Shown piece after piece: positions 1 to 7,805 of a stretch of DNA of 21,606 bases. The notes under the pieces were generated by a model. The model saw only the letters and a program-made list of their open reading frames with translations, was not told where the DNA came from and ran no database searches. How positions within the stretch are numbered: the stretch's first letter is position 1; every line of letters begins with the position of its first letter. Position numbers and translations under genes: made by a program. Source of the DNA: Dehalococcoidia bacterium UBA3254 (GTDB lineage: Bacteria; Chloroflexota; Dehalococcoidia; Dehalococcoidales; UBA3254); contig DEUU01000047.1 of assembly GCA_002362735.1 (NCBI GenBank), forward strand, positions 1-21,606. The letters run 5' to 3'.

Positions 1-206
1 TGTCATTGCCAGGAGGCTTTTTTGTTCCCTTTTTCAGGCGTCTTTAAAGAATCGTCACTTAGCCTCAATGTTGTTGGCTGTATCTATCATTTCGTAGCTA
101 CAATCCCTTCGCTTTTCTCTTCCCTTGCTTTGACGTTTAAATGAGCTTGAATTATAATAGTTACAGTACTCATTTTCTAATCTTTGGGTAAACAGGGGTA
201 AATAAT
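1..206. other. Upstream region of clpC, no gene seen
   Basis: No open frame with a ribosome binding site or recognisable product lies here on either strand. The useful content is the clpC promoter at 130-158 and a Shine-Dalgarno AGGGG at 194-198, eight bases before the clpC ATG. No CIRCE-type inverted repeat (HrcA operator) and no CtsR-like tandem repeat was seen between the promoter and the start. Confidence 0.6.
130..158 (+). promoter_or_regulatory. Sigma70-type promoter of clpC
   Basis: TTGACG at 130-135 and a perfect TATAAT at 153-158 are separated by exactly 17 bases, which is close to the housekeeping consensus. The expected transcription start is near 165, giving a leader of about 40 bases before the clpC ATG at 207. 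Such a strong match suggests substantial basal expression rather than purely stress-dependent control. Confidence 0.8.
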
Positions 207-2672
207 ATGGCTAGTCGTTTTGAAAAATTTTCTGAGAGAGCGCGTCGAGTGCTAACTCTAGCCCAGGAAGAAGCTCAGCGCTTCAGTCATCAAAATATTG
301 GACCGGAACATATCTTGTTGGGCATTGTCGGCGAACCTGATGGAGTGGCTGCCAAGGTTCTGGTAAACCTCGGTATCAGCCTTAATAAGGTTCGCTCTGC
401 TGTGGAGTTCATCATCGGCCACGGCGAATCTGCTCCGCGGGGAGAAGTTGGACTTTCTCCCGGCGCCAAGCGCGTCATTGAACTCGCAATCGATGAAGCC
501 CGGTATATCGGGCATAACTATATCGGTACTGAACACTTGCTTTTAGGTCTTCTTCGGGAAGGAGAAGGCATAGCCGCCAGGGTACTGGACAGTCTAGGGG
601 TAACCCTGGAAAAAGTGCGAACTGAGATTACCAAAGTTCAGGAACAGGGCGTTTCTCGTCCCAAAGCTGCCCGTACTCCTAGCCGCACCCCGGCACTGGA
701 CCAACTCGGTATCGATCTGACCGCTGCCGCTCGCTCAGGTAAACTTGATCCCGTTATCGGACGTTCAAAGGAAATTGAACGTATTATCCAGATTTTAAGC
801 CGCCGGACCAAAAACAACCCCGCTCTTATCGGTGAGCCTGGGGTCGGTAAGACGGCTATCGTCGAGTTGCTGGCTCACCGAATAGTTTCCGGCGATGTCC
901 CGGAGACATTGGAAGGCAAACGCCTGATTACTCTGGACATCGGCTCTCTGGTTGCCGGAACCAAGTATCGCGGCGAATTCGAAGAGCGTTTAAAGAAAGT
1001 AATTGAAGAAATCAAGTCCGCCGGAAACTGTATTCTCTTTATCGATGAATTTCATACTATCGTCGGCGCTGGTGCAGCGGAAGGCGCGGTAGACGCCGCC
1101 AATATACTGAAACCCTCTCTGGCTCGCGGTGAACTTCAAACCATCGGTGCTACCACCCTGGATGATTACCGCAAATATATTGAGAGAGACGCTGCTCTGG
1201 AACGCCGTTTCCAGCCGGTTCTGGTTGCCGAACCCTCCGTTGATGAAGCTATTGAAATTCTCAAAGGGATCAAAACTCGTTATGAGGAACATCATCGCCT
1301 GACGATTACGGATGGAGCTTTGAAATCGGCTGTTACTCTGGCTGCCAGATATATTCCGGACCGTTTTCTCCCTGATAAGGCCATTGATTTGATCGATGAG
1401 GCTGCCTCCAGAGTCAGGATTAAACACTGGACTGTACCTATTGCTCTTAAAGAAAAGAGAGTTAAGGAAGACAGTCTACGGAAAGATAAAGATGCCGCTC
1501 TGGCAACTCAACAATACGAATATGCCGCTGAACTGCGCAGTAAAGAGCTCCAGACTGAAGAAGAAATCAAGAAACTGGAAGAAGACTGGCAGTCTCAGCT
1601 TGAAAAAGAAAAACCGGAAGTCAAAGAAGAAGATATCGCTGAAGTAGTCGGCATGTGGACGGGTATTCCGGTCGTACAGATGACATCAGACGAAAGCAAG
1701 CGTTTGCTGGGTATGGAAGATGCTCTGCACAAGAGGATCATCGGCCAGGATGAAGCGATTGTAACTATTGCGAAAGCTGTCCGAAGAGCCCGCGCCGGCC
1801 TCAAAGATCCCCGTCATCCTATTGGCAACTTCATCTTCCTAGGTCCTACCGGTGTCGGTAAGACTGAACTCGTCAGGGCTTTGGCCGAATTCATGTTCGG
1901 GAAAGAAGATGCCCTGATTCGCTTGGATATGTCTGAGTTTATGGAAAGACATACTGTCGCCAGACTGGTTGGCGCGCCTCCCGGTTATGTCGGCTATGAT
2001 GAGGGCGGTCAGTTAACCGAGGCGGTCAGGCGTAAATCATATTGTGTAATCCTTCTGGATGAAATTGAAAAAGCCCATCCGGATGTCTTTAATATTCTGC
2101 TTCAGGTGTTCGATGATGGACATCTGACAGACGCCAAAGGCCGCCGGGTCGATTTTCGTAATGCTATCATCGTGATGACCAGCAACATCGGCGCCGAGAC
2201 TATTCGGAAAGGCTCAAACATCGGCTTTGCGACAACCAGCAATGAAACTAAGATTAGAGAAGAAAACTACGAACGGATGAAAGAGAAATTGCTTGGCGAA
2301 TTGAAAAAGTCCTTCCGTCCTGAATTTCTAAATCGTATCGACGGCGTCGTGGTCTTCCATTCTCTCTCCAAGGACCATATCCGTAAGATCGTAGACTTGA
2401 TGCTGACCTTAGTCACCAAGCAACTGGCGGAAAAAGGTGTGAAACTGGAAGTCACCGATAAAGCCAAGGATTTCCTGGGTGAAAAAGGCTATGATGAGGT
2501 CTTTGGTGCCCGTCCTCTTCGCAGAGCGATCCAGGACCGAGTCGAAGATAAACTCTCCGAAGAGTTGCTGCGCGGTAAGTTCCAATTCGGTGACACTGTG
2601 GTCGTAGATGTTGAGGAAAACGAAATTGTGCTGCGGCCACTGGCAGGGAGCCTGGCAACATCAACCAAATAG
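207..2672 (+). CDS. clpC: ATP-dependent Clp protease ATP-binding subunit ClpC
   Basis: This is a Hsp100/Clp AAA+ unfoldase of the ClpC type. It unfolds cytoplasmic substrates and feeds them to the ClpP peptidase. The 821 residues carry a double Clp_N domain (about 1-150) and AAA-1 with Walker A GEPGVGKT at 209-216 and Walker B ending in D280-E281. A middle region with a UVR-like segment (about 430-465) separates the two ATPase modules. This short middle domain distinguishes ClpC from ClpB. AAA-2 has Walker A GPTGVGKT at 546-553 and Walker B with D618-E619, followed by a ClpB D2-type C-terminal domain containing [10 protein letters not shown]. Length is normal for the family. The ATG has AGGGG eight bases upstream. 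The gene is monocistronic, with its own promoter and a terminator directly behind. No mcsA, mcsB or ctsR gene adjoins it, unlike the Firmicutes operon. Confidence 0.97.
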   Translation: MASRFEKFSERARRVLTLAQEEAQRFSHQNIGPEHILLGIVGEPDGVAAKVLVNLGISLNKVRSAVEFIIGHGESAPRGEVGLSPGAKRVIELAIDEARYIGHNYIGTEHLLLGLLREGEGIAARVLDSLGVTLEKVRTEITKVQEQGVSRPKAARTPSRTPALDQLGIDLTAAARSGKLDPVIGRSKEIERIIQILSRRTKNNPALIGEPGVGKTAIVELLAHRIVSGDVPETLEGKRLITLDIGSLVAGTKYRGEFEERLKKVIEEIKSAGNCILFIDEFHTIVGAGAAEGAVDAANILKPSLARGELQTIGATTLDDYRKYIERDAALERRFQPVLVAEPSVDEAIEILKGIKTRYEEHHRLTITDGALKSAVTLAARYIPDRFLPDKAIDLIDEAASRVRIKHWTVPIALKEKRVKEDSLRKDKDAALATQQYEYAAELRSKELQTEEEIKKLEEDWQSQLEKEKPEVKEEDIAEVVGMWTGIPVVQMTSDESKRLLGMEDALHKRIIGQDEAIVTIAKAVRRARAGLKDPRHPIGNFIFLGPTGVGKTELVRALAEFMFGKEDALIRLDMSEFMERHTVARLVGAPPGYVGYDEGGQLTEAVRRKSYCVILLDEIEKAHPDVFNILLQVFDDGHLTDAKGRRVDFRNAIIVMTSNIGAETIRKGSNIGFATTSNETKIREENYERMKEKLLGELKKSFRPEFLNRIDGVVVFHSLSKDHIRKIVDLMLTLVTKQLAEKGVKLEVTDKAKDFLGEKGYDEVFGARPLRRAIQDRVEDKLSEELLRGKFQFGDTVVVDVEENEIVLRPLAGSLATSTK

Positions 2673-2702
2673 CCAGGATTAATAAATGAAAATAAAAACA
2701 TT

Positions 2703-2733
2703 AAAGGGCGGAGAATTAAATCGACCGCCCTTT
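2703..2733 (+). terminator. Rho-independent terminator of clpC
   Basis: AAAGGGCGG (2703-2711) pairs with CCGCCCTTT (2725-2733) around a 13-base loop, 30 bases after the clpC stop. The T-tract is only the TTT of the stem itself, so termination may be partial. Because the stem is A-rich on one side and T-rich on the other, it could work in both directions. Confidence 0.7.
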
Positions 2734-2760
2734 ATCATATCAACCATCATATGTGATAAT
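2732..2760 (+). promoter_or_regulatory. Candidate promoter of the decarboxylase cluster
   Basis: TTATCA (2732-2737) and GATAAT (2755-2760) are 17 bases apart. The -10 is preceded by TGT, an extended -10 motif. It overlaps the end of the clpC terminator, a compact arrangement. A start near 2767 would exclude the upstream GTG at 2753 as translation start of the biotin-carrier gene and supports the GTG at 2843. The leader holds a possible 6-bp hairpin (CCCTGT 2795-2800 with ACAGGG 2813-2818) of unknown meaning. Confidence 0.45.
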
Positions 2761-2842
2761 TCCTGGGAACCGGACCGAGACCATAAATTTATCGCCCTGT
2801 TTAACACCTTTTACAGGGTTAGCAGGAGCAAGGAGCAGAAGC

Positions 2843-3064
2843 GTGGCCAAAGAGACAGTTGAAACCCCTATGCCTGGAAAGATTCTTGCAGTAAAAGTGA
2901 AAGTCGGCGATATGGTGAAGGAAGAAGATGAAATTGCCATCCTGGAAGCCATGAAGATGGAGAACCCCATCGTGGCGCCCGTATCCGGTAAAATCATCGA
3001 ACTGAACGTCGGCCCGAATTCAATGGTAGAGACTGGTCACGTTGTTGCCGTTATTGAATATTAA
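2843..3064 (+). CDS. Biotin carboxyl carrier protein of a sodium-pump decarboxylase
   Basis: This is a 73-residue free-standing biotinyl domain. It contains the classic acceptor motif EAMKM with the biotinylated lysine at K38, and the flanking half-barrel glycines (PMPGKI near the N-terminus, APVSGKI after the lysine). In Na+-translocating decarboxylases this domain carries CO2 from the soluble carboxyltransferase to the membrane beta subunit. The GTG at 2843 was chosen because AAGGAG (2830-2835) lies seven bases before it and the domain starts there. An in-frame GTG at 2753 would add about 30 residues unlike the family and would sit inside a likely promoter. The cluster context (small membrane protein, then OadB-like protein) fits a decarboxylase better than acetyl-CoA carboxylase. 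Confidence 0.88.
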   Translation: MAKETVETPMPGKILAVKVKVGDMVKEEDEIAILEAMKMENPIVAPVSGKIIELNVGPNSMVETGHVVAVIEY

Positions 3065-3117
3065 CCATTTTAAAATCTCTGATACATTGACAATTCACGG
3101 AAAGGCAAGGTGCTGAC

Positions 3118-3273
3118 ATGATCGCATTGAGAGCATTAATCTACGCCGTCGCCATTTTTGTTGCCCTTGGCATCATTTCCTTAATCGTGGCAGTGATTAT
3201 GAGAGTACTTTACTCAATCGTCCACAAGAGCGAAAAAAAAGAAAATTTAGAAGCTAAAGCAGCACCCCATTAA
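3118..3273 (+). CDS. Small single-span membrane protein, OadG-like gamma subunit candidate
   Basis: This is a 51-residue ORF, easily missed because of its size. One hydrophobic segment spans about residues 5-33. A charged tail rich in Lys and Glu follows (about 38-48), ending in Ala/Pro/His. It lies between the biotin-carrier gene and the OadB-like gene, with AAGG (3107-3110) seven bases before the ATG. Size, single N-terminal membrane span, charged cytoplasmic tail and position match the gamma (OadG/MmdD-type) subunits that anchor and stabilise sodium-pump decarboxylases. The primary sequence has no motif that proves it, so the assignment rests on architecture and neighbours. Confidence 0.7.
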   Translation: MIALRALIYAVAIFVALGIISLIVAVIMRVLYSIVHKSEKKENLEAKAAPH

Positions 3274-3300
3274 TCAGGTCGATCAGGAGGGAAAGTTCCC

Positions 3301-4527
3301 ATGAATATTCCGATTTTTGAAATGTTTCAAGGGATTTACACCCTTTTTCAGGTTGAACCGGCTATTGCCATCACCCGGATAGTGTTAATATTGCTGGGCG
3401 GCGTTTTTGTGTATTATGGTTTCAAGGGCGTTCTGGAAGGCCTGATCATGATTCCCATGGGCATTGCGATGATCGCCGTCAATGCCGGCACTATGTTTAT
3501 CCAGGCCGGACAGATAGGGAACCTTTTTGTGGACCCCTTGATTGCCGATAACAATACCTTGATGAATTTCCTCCAGATCGACTTCTTACAACCTATTTTT
3601 AACTTCACCTTCTCCAACGGTTTAATCCCTTGCATGATCTTTATGGGAATTGGAGCTATTACCGATATCGATTTTATGATGGCCAAACCATTCCTCAGCC
3701 TTTCGCTGGCCGTAGCCGCGGAATTTGGTACCGTCTTTACATTTCCCATTGCTATGGCAATGGGTATGAATCCGGGCCAGGCAGCCTCGATCGCTGTTGT
3801 GGGAGGGGCGGATGGCCCGATGGTGCTGTTTACCTCACTTGTCCTGGCAAAAGAGCTCTTCGTACCAATAGCCGTTATTGCCTATATGTACCTGGCCCTG
3901 GCTTACGTCGGATACCCCTATATGATTAAATTCCTTATCCCTAAGAATATCCAGGGCACCACGATGGACCTGAATAGTATCCCCAAGATCAACCGCACTG
4001 AGAAGCTGGTCTTCGCAATCATCGCCACCGCGGTGCTGTGTATTCTATTCCCTGTCGCGGCGCCTTTATTTGCTTCGTTCTTTATCGGTGTCGCAATTAA
4101 AGAAGGCAACGTGACCAAGCACCTGGAATTCCTCTCCGGACCTTTAGTATATGGCGCGACGTTCTTCCTGGGATTTGTTTTAGGTGCCCTTTTAACCGCC
4201 GATACCATTCTCAGCGGAAGCGTCTGGAAGTTACTCGTCCTGGGATGCATCGCCTTGCTGCTTTCCGGGTTGGGAGGATTGGCAGGTGGAATGATCGCTT
4301 ATAAATTAAGCAAAGGTAAGATTAACCCGCTTATCGGAATTGCAGGCGTATCCTGTATACCTTCCACCGCCAAAATCGCTCAGAAATGCGCCTTTCACGC
4401 TAACAAAAAGGCTATGATCTTGCCTTTCGCCATGGGACCGAGCGTGGCCGGTGTCATTACGACGGCTATCGTCGCCGGTCTTTTCATGACTTCCATCCCT
4501 GTGATTGGCACCTTATTAACCGGATGA
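3301..4527 (+). CDS. Sodium ion-translocating decarboxylase beta subunit (OadB/MmdB/GcdB family), divergent
   Basis: This is an integral membrane protein of 408 residues with about ten hydrophobic segments. In this family the beta subunit decarboxylates the carboxybiotin handed over by the carrier protein and couples this to Na+ export. The hallmark GGADGP motif is at 168-173, with the conserved Asp at D171. A C-terminal conserved helix pair is present (IAGVSCIPSTAK, then AMGPSVAGV). From memory of the family this second motif usually reads GPN-VAG, so Ser at 381 in place of Asn, and Met after GGADGP where Thr is common, mark a divergent member. AGGAGG (3285-3290) precedes the ATG by ten bases. 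No carboxyltransferase (alpha) gene is in the window, so the substrate (oxaloacetate, methylmalonyl-CoA, glutaconyl-CoA or malonate) cannot be told. Confidence 0.88.
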   Translation: MNIPIFEMFQGIYTLFQVEPAIAITRIVLILLGGVFVYYGFKGVLEGLIMIPMGIAMIAVNAGTMFIQAGQIGNLFVDPLIADNNTLMNFLQIDFLQPIFNFTFSNGLIPCMIFMGIGAITDIDFMMAKPFLSLSLAVAAEFGTVFTFPIAMAMGMNPGQAASIAVVGGADGPMVLFTSLVLAKELFVPIAVIAYMYLALAYVGYPYMIKFLIPKNIQGTTMDLNSIPKINRTEKLVFAIIATAVLCILFPVAAPLFASFFIGVAIKEGNVTKHLEFLSGPLVYGATFFLGFVLGALLTADTILSGSVWKLLVLGCIALLLSGLGGLAGGMIAYKLSKGKINPLIGIAGVSCIPSTAKIAQKCAFHANKKAMILPFAMGPSVAGVITTAIVAGLFMTSIPVIGTLLTG

Positions 4528-4706
4528 GCACCAAACTCAAATTCTGGATCGCTGGTGTAGTAGTGGCAGCGATAGGCCTGGTATTAGCCAGGTTAATCTC
4601 CCCGCTTTATTCCAGTAATTCCGTTATCCAGCTAACGATATTTCTGGTCGGGGTTATCATAGCCATGGCCGGGCTGGGACTCATCCTGATAGGAATAAGA
4701 AAGTAA
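4524..4706 (+). CDS. Small two-span membrane protein, unknown function
   Basis: This 60-residue ORF starts in an ATGA overlap with the stop codon of the OadB-like gene, a sign of translational coupling. It has two hydrophobic segments (about 8-26 and 34-57) joined by a short polar turn, and ends in a basic tail (IGIRK). There are no catalytic motifs. The coupling and the terminator right behind it make it the last gene of the decarboxylase cluster. It may be a small accessory or stabilising subunit of the membrane complex. I do not recognise the family, and the role is inference from position only. Confidence 0.65.
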   Translation: MSTKLKFWIAGVVVAAIGLVLARLISPLYSSNSVIQLTIFLVGVIIAMAGLGLILIGIRK

Positions 4707-4728
4707 AAATTGATTTTCTCCTGTATAG

Positions 4729-4765
4729 AGCTCCGAGTAAAATAAAACTCGGAGCTATTATTTTT
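4729..4765 (+). terminator. Strong rho-independent terminator of the decarboxylase cluster
   Basis: AGCTCCGAGT (4729-4738) pairs perfectly with ACTCGGAGCT (4747-4756) around an 8-base A-rich loop. ATTATTTTT follows. It lies 22 bases after the stop of the last small gene and separates the cluster from the phosphofructokinase gene. Confidence 0.9.
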
Positions 4766-4779
4766 GAGTGATTTGCCTG

Positions 4780-4808
4780 CTGACCTGATTCACAACAAGT
4801 GGTACAAT
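4780..4808 (+). promoter_or_regulatory. Candidate promoter of pfkA
   Basis: CTGACC (4780-4785) and TACAAT (4803-4808) have 17-base spacing. The -10 matches consensus at five of six positions and the -35 at four of six. It sits just downstream of the preceding terminator, and the predicted start near 4815 gives a leader of about 55 bases. Confidence 0.55.
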
Positions 4809-4868
4809 AAGATTCAAAACATCTGCGATAATATTTAGAAGTAATCAAGGTTAAGGGAGGCTTTCCTT

Positions 4869-5966
4869 ATGAGCACAGAAGGTAGAATTGCGATACTGAG
4901 CGGCGGCGGAGACTGTCCCGGAATAAACGCAGTCATTCGGGCGGTGGCAAAGAAAGCGATACTTGAGCATAATCTGGAAGTCATCGGCGTCGAAGACGGC
5001 TATGAAGGCATTATCCGCAATCGCCATCGCAAACTGAGCTTTGCAGACGTCTCTGGCATTATCAGCATGGGCGGAACGATTCTCGGCACATCCAATACCG
5101 CCAACCCGTACCGCTATACTTCTCTTAAAAACGGCCAATTGGAGATTGAAGATGTCTCTCAAATTGCGATCGCCAATGTTAAAAAACTGGGTGTCGATTG
5201 TCTGGTGTGCATCGGTGGCGACGGAACTCTAAGCATCGCCAATTCGCTCTTTAAAGAAGGTATTCCCATTGTTGGAATTCCCAAGACGATTGACAACGAC
5301 CTGAGAGGTACAGACGTTACATTCGGATTTGATTCCGCCGTTTTCGTAGCTACTGAGGGAATTGACAGATTACGCACTACCGCGCAATCACATCACCGGG
5401 TCATGATCATGGAGGTTATGGGCCGCAACGCCGGGTGGATCGCTTTGCACTCGGGGGTCGCTGGAGGGGGTGATATGATCCTCATTCCTGAGATTCCTTA
5501 TAATATTAACGTTATTGCCGAACAGGTTAAAGAAAGAAGCAAGTCAGGAAAACGGTTTAGTCTCATCGTCGTTTCTGAAGGCGCCCGGGCAAAAGACGGA
5601 AATATCGTCGTCCAGAGAATCGTCAAAGAAAGCACCGATCCAATCCGCTACGGAGGTGTGGGATTTGTGTTGGGAGCCAAAATTGAAGAACTGACCGGAA
5701 TTGAAACACGGACCGTAGTCCTTGGTCATCTTCAAAGGGGGGGCGTTCCGACGCCTTTTGATAGAGTGCTGGCAACTCGCCTGGGGACTAAAGCAGTCGA
5801 TATGATTGATAAAAAGGCTTATGGTTATATGGTGGGTATCAGTTGTAATTCGCTGGTGGAAGTCCCACTGGAAGAAGTAGCAAAAGGGCAGAGGACCGTT
5901 CCTCTGAATGATCCCTTAGTCAGGGCGGCGCGTTCCGTCGGTACCTGTCTGGGAGACTGCCTGTAA
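4869..5966 (+). CDS. pfkA: 6-phosphofructokinase
   Basis: Phosphorylates fructose 6-phosphate in the cytoplasm, the committing step of glycolysis. The 365 residues show the PFK signatures in order: the N-terminal GGGDCPG phosphate loop, GGDGT at 116-120, the catalytic PKTIDND at 138-144 (D142 corresponds to E. coli D127), and MEVMGRNAGW, which binds the sugar phosphate. The residue equivalent to E. coli G104 is Gly (G119), which favours ATP as phosphoryl donor. The residue equivalent to G124 is Lys (K139), which is more often seen in PPi-type and mixed clades, so donor use is not settled by sequence alone. GGGAGG (4855-4860) lies eight bases before the ATG. It is slightly longer than the about 320-residue classic enzyme. 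No other glycolytic gene adjoins it. Confidence 0.95.
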   Translation: MSTEGRIAILSGGGDCPGINAVIRAVAKKAILEHNLEVIGVEDGYEGIIRNRHRKLSFADVSGIISMGGTILGTSNTANPYRYTSLKNGQLEIEDVSQIAIANVKKLGVDCLVCIGGDGTLSIANSLFKEGIPIVGIPKTIDNDLRGTDVTFGFDSAVFVATEGIDRLRTTAQSHHRVMIMEVMGRNAGWIALHSGVAGGGDMILIPEIPYNINVIAEQVKERSKSGKRFSLIVVSEGARAKDGNIVVQRIVKESTDPIRYGGVGFVLGAKIEELTGIETRTVVLGHLQRGGVPTPFDRVLATRLGTKAVDMIDKKAYGYMVGISCNSLVEVPLEEVAKGQRTVPLNDPLVRAARSVGTCLGDCL

Positions 5967-6010
5967 TTTCTGCAGGTTGGGCCGTAAAAATAAGCAGTCT
6001 CTATTCAGTC

Positions 6011-6019
6011 TGGTATAAT
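6011..6019 (+). promoter_or_regulatory. Extended -10 promoter upstream of the small export gene
   Basis: TGGTATAAT (6011-6019) is a perfect extended -10 element. The matching -35 position (5991-5996, TAAGCA) is poor, as is common for extended -10 promoters. The predicted start near 6026 leaves a leader of about 32 bases before the TTG start at 6058. Confidence 0.55.
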
Positions 6020-6057
6020 AATTTAGAGGCGTCCATCGATAATTAGGATGTATCTAC

Positions 6058-6594
6058 TTGTTAGACGAGCTTATCAACTCATCCCTGTCAAAAGAACTAA
6101 TCACCGTCTTGATGGCCATGATACCCATCGCAGAGCTTCGAGCAGCCTTACCAGTTTCTATTACTGTCTTTAACCTGCCATGGTATGAGGGTTTTTACCT
6201 GAGTGTTATTGGTAACATGATCCCGGTCCCTTTTTTGCTTCTCTTTTTTGATGCGGTATCTAAGTTGATACAAAAAACTACAATTGGCAAACGGTTTGTT
6301 GATTGGCTTTTAAAGCACACTGCCCGGAGGACCGGGGTTATTGAAAAGTATAAATTTGCCGGCCTGGTCATTTTCGTTGCCATTCCTTTACCTTTAACCG
6401 GTGCCTGGACAGCCTCTTTAGCTGCCTATATCCTGGGATTGCGGTTCTGGCCGTCTTTTTTGGCAATATTAACCGGGGTCATCATTGCCGGTATTATTGT
6501 TACCGTACTTACATTGCTGGGATGGGTCGGCGCCGGAATAGCTATCGCGGGTTTAATTATCCTGATTGTCCTGGGGATCTGGAAAATCCACTAG
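6058..6594 (+). CDS. Small multidrug export family membrane protein (COG2426-like)
   Basis: A 178-residue integral membrane protein. Hydrophobic segments lie near 14-35, 47-68, 101-130 and 138-176. Recognisable family sequence includes IPIAELRAALP near the N-terminus and the loop IPLPLTGAWTAS at about 109-120, typical of the Sm_multidrug_ex family (PF06695). The family name comes from early export claims; the transported substrate is not established. The start is TTG at 6058, with AGGA (6045-6048) nine bases ahead and an extended -10 promoter upstream. An ATG at 6048 is out of frame. Its TAG stop overlaps the stop of the convergent tgt gene. Confidence 0.85.
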   Translation: MLDELINSSLSKELITVLMAMIPIAELRAALPVSITVFNLPWYEGFYLSVIGNMIPVPFLLLFFDAVSKLIQKTTIGKRFVDWLLKHTARRTGVIEKYKFAGLVIFVAIPLPLTGAWTASLAAYILGLRFWPSFLAILTGVIIAGIIVTVLTLLGWVGAGIAIAGLIILIVLGIWKIH

Positions 6595-7730
6595 ATGCTC
6601 TGGCTGGCGGCATTCGGATTTTCCCACTTCTCTAACCATTTCTGCTTCTGCGCCAGGCGGACATTCTCATCCGTAGTCTGATAACCGGCTAAAAATATCT
6701 CCTTAAAGCTGTTAAACCTTCCCTGTTCAATCGATCCCCTGATCTGCTCCATAAAATGAAACATGTAATATAGATTATGAATCGTGGCTAGAGTATAACC
6801 GAGCAGCTCTTCAGTCCGAAATAAATGGTGCAAATAAGCCGCGGAAAAGTGCCGGCAGGTATAACAGTTACAGGAAGGATCAACCGGTGAGAATGTTTCT
6901 TTCCAGATCGAGTTGCGGATATTGAGCCTGCCTTTATCTGTGAAAAGTGCCCCGTTTCGAGCGACACGAGTGGGCAAAACACTATCAAACATATCTATTC
7001 CCCGATCTACGCCATTCAGGATATCTTCCGGAGAACCAACACCCATCAGATAGCGGGGTTTGTTTTCGGGGAGAAGGGGAGTGGTTACTTCTACCATTTT
7101 TTGAAACATCTCTTTGGGTTCACCAAGACTGAGGCCGCCGATGGCGTAACCCGGAAAATCTAACGAACGCAGATATTCGGCAGACTCATGACGCCAGTCC
7201 GCATTAAATCCGCCCTGGACAATTCCAAAAAGGGCCTGATCCTTCCTTCGATGTGCTTTCAAACATCTTACCGCCCATTTATGGGTCCTCTCCATGGCTT
7301 CTTTAACTTTCTCCGGAGCGTCCTGAAAAGAGGGACAGATATCCAGCGCCATGATCACATCCGCTCCCAGAGATTCCTGAAATTGTATAGCCAGTTCAGG
7401 AGTAATGAAATGCTCGCTGCCATCGATATGCGAACGAAACTTAACACCTTCATCATTAATTTCTCGCAAACGGGCAAGACTAAATATTTGGAAACCACCG
7501 CTGTCGGTAAGGATTACACGGTCCCAGTCCATAAACCGATGGAGTCCACCCGCTTGTTTAACGACTTCTGTGCCTGGCCTGAGGTAAAGGTGGTAGGTAT
7601 TAGATAAGACCATTCGGGTGCCCGTTTCCTTCACCTGGTCCGGGGTAACCGCCTTGACAGTAGCCTGGCTACCTACAGGCATAAAGACCGGAGTTTCGAC
7701 CGTACCATGGGGAGTAATTAGCCATCCCAA
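6591..7730 (-). CDS. tgt: tRNA-guanine transglycosylase (queuine/preQ1 tRNA-ribosyltransferase)
   Basis: Exchanges guanine 34 for the queuosine precursor in GUN-anticodon tRNAs. The frame shows TPHGTVETPVFMPVG near the N-terminus, LTDSGGFQ with Asp 76, the catalytic Asp 249 in FDSVLPTR, and the zinc site C287-x-C289-x2-C292 with H318. The offsets from the Zymomonas enzyme (D102, D280, C318, H349) are 26-31, so about 25 N-terminal residues are missing if TTG at 7730 is the start. The frame stays open to 7805 and encodes family-like sequence (FKIIKTSQDSAARLG) directly before that TTG, but contains no ATG, GTG or TTG. The real start is probably upstream, perhaps a non-standard ATC at 7787-7785 that has AGG eight bases ahead. 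The convergent neighbour overlaps it by four bases. Confidence 0.95.
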   Translation of the reverse strand: MGWLITPHGTVETPVFMPVGSQATVKAVTPDQVKETGTRMVLSNTYHLYLRPGTEVVKQAGGLHRFMDWDRVILTDSGGFQIFSLARLREINDEGVKFRSHIDGSEHFITPELAIQFQESLGADVIMALDICPSFQDAPEKVKEAMERTHKWAVRCLKAHRRKDQALFGIVQGGFNADWRHESAEYLRSLDFPGYAIGGLSLGEPKEMFQKMVEVTTPLLPENKPRYLMGVGSPEDILNGVDRGIDMFDSVLPTRVARNGALFTDKGRLNIRNSIWKETFSPVDPSCNCYTCRHFSAAYLHHLFRTEELLGYTLATIHNLYYMFHFMEQIRGSIEQGRFNSFKEIFLAGYQTTDENVRLAQKQKWLEKWENPNAASQSI

Positions 7731-7805
7731 ACGAGCGGCGCTGTCCTGAGATGTTTTTATAATCTTGAACCAATTTGTTGATGAGATGGTCTCTACCTGG
7801 CCTTT

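Noticed and set aside
1..27. TGTCATTGCCAGGAGGC at the window start, like the edge of a dispersed repeat or a weak terminator (GCC/GGC then T6)
   Set aside because: The stem is only three pairs, and the sequence is cut by the window edge, so neither reading can be supported.
247..255. GAGTGCTAA, identical to one arm of a CIRCE heat-shock operator
   Set aside because: The matching TTAGCACTC arm is absent nine bases upstream, the site is inside the clpC coding sequence, and it simply encodes conserved residues.
2753..2842. 30-residue N-terminal extension of the biotin-carrier protein from an upstream GTG
   Set aside because: It overlaps a likely -10 element and has no family resemblance. The GTG at 2843 has an ideal ribosome binding site.
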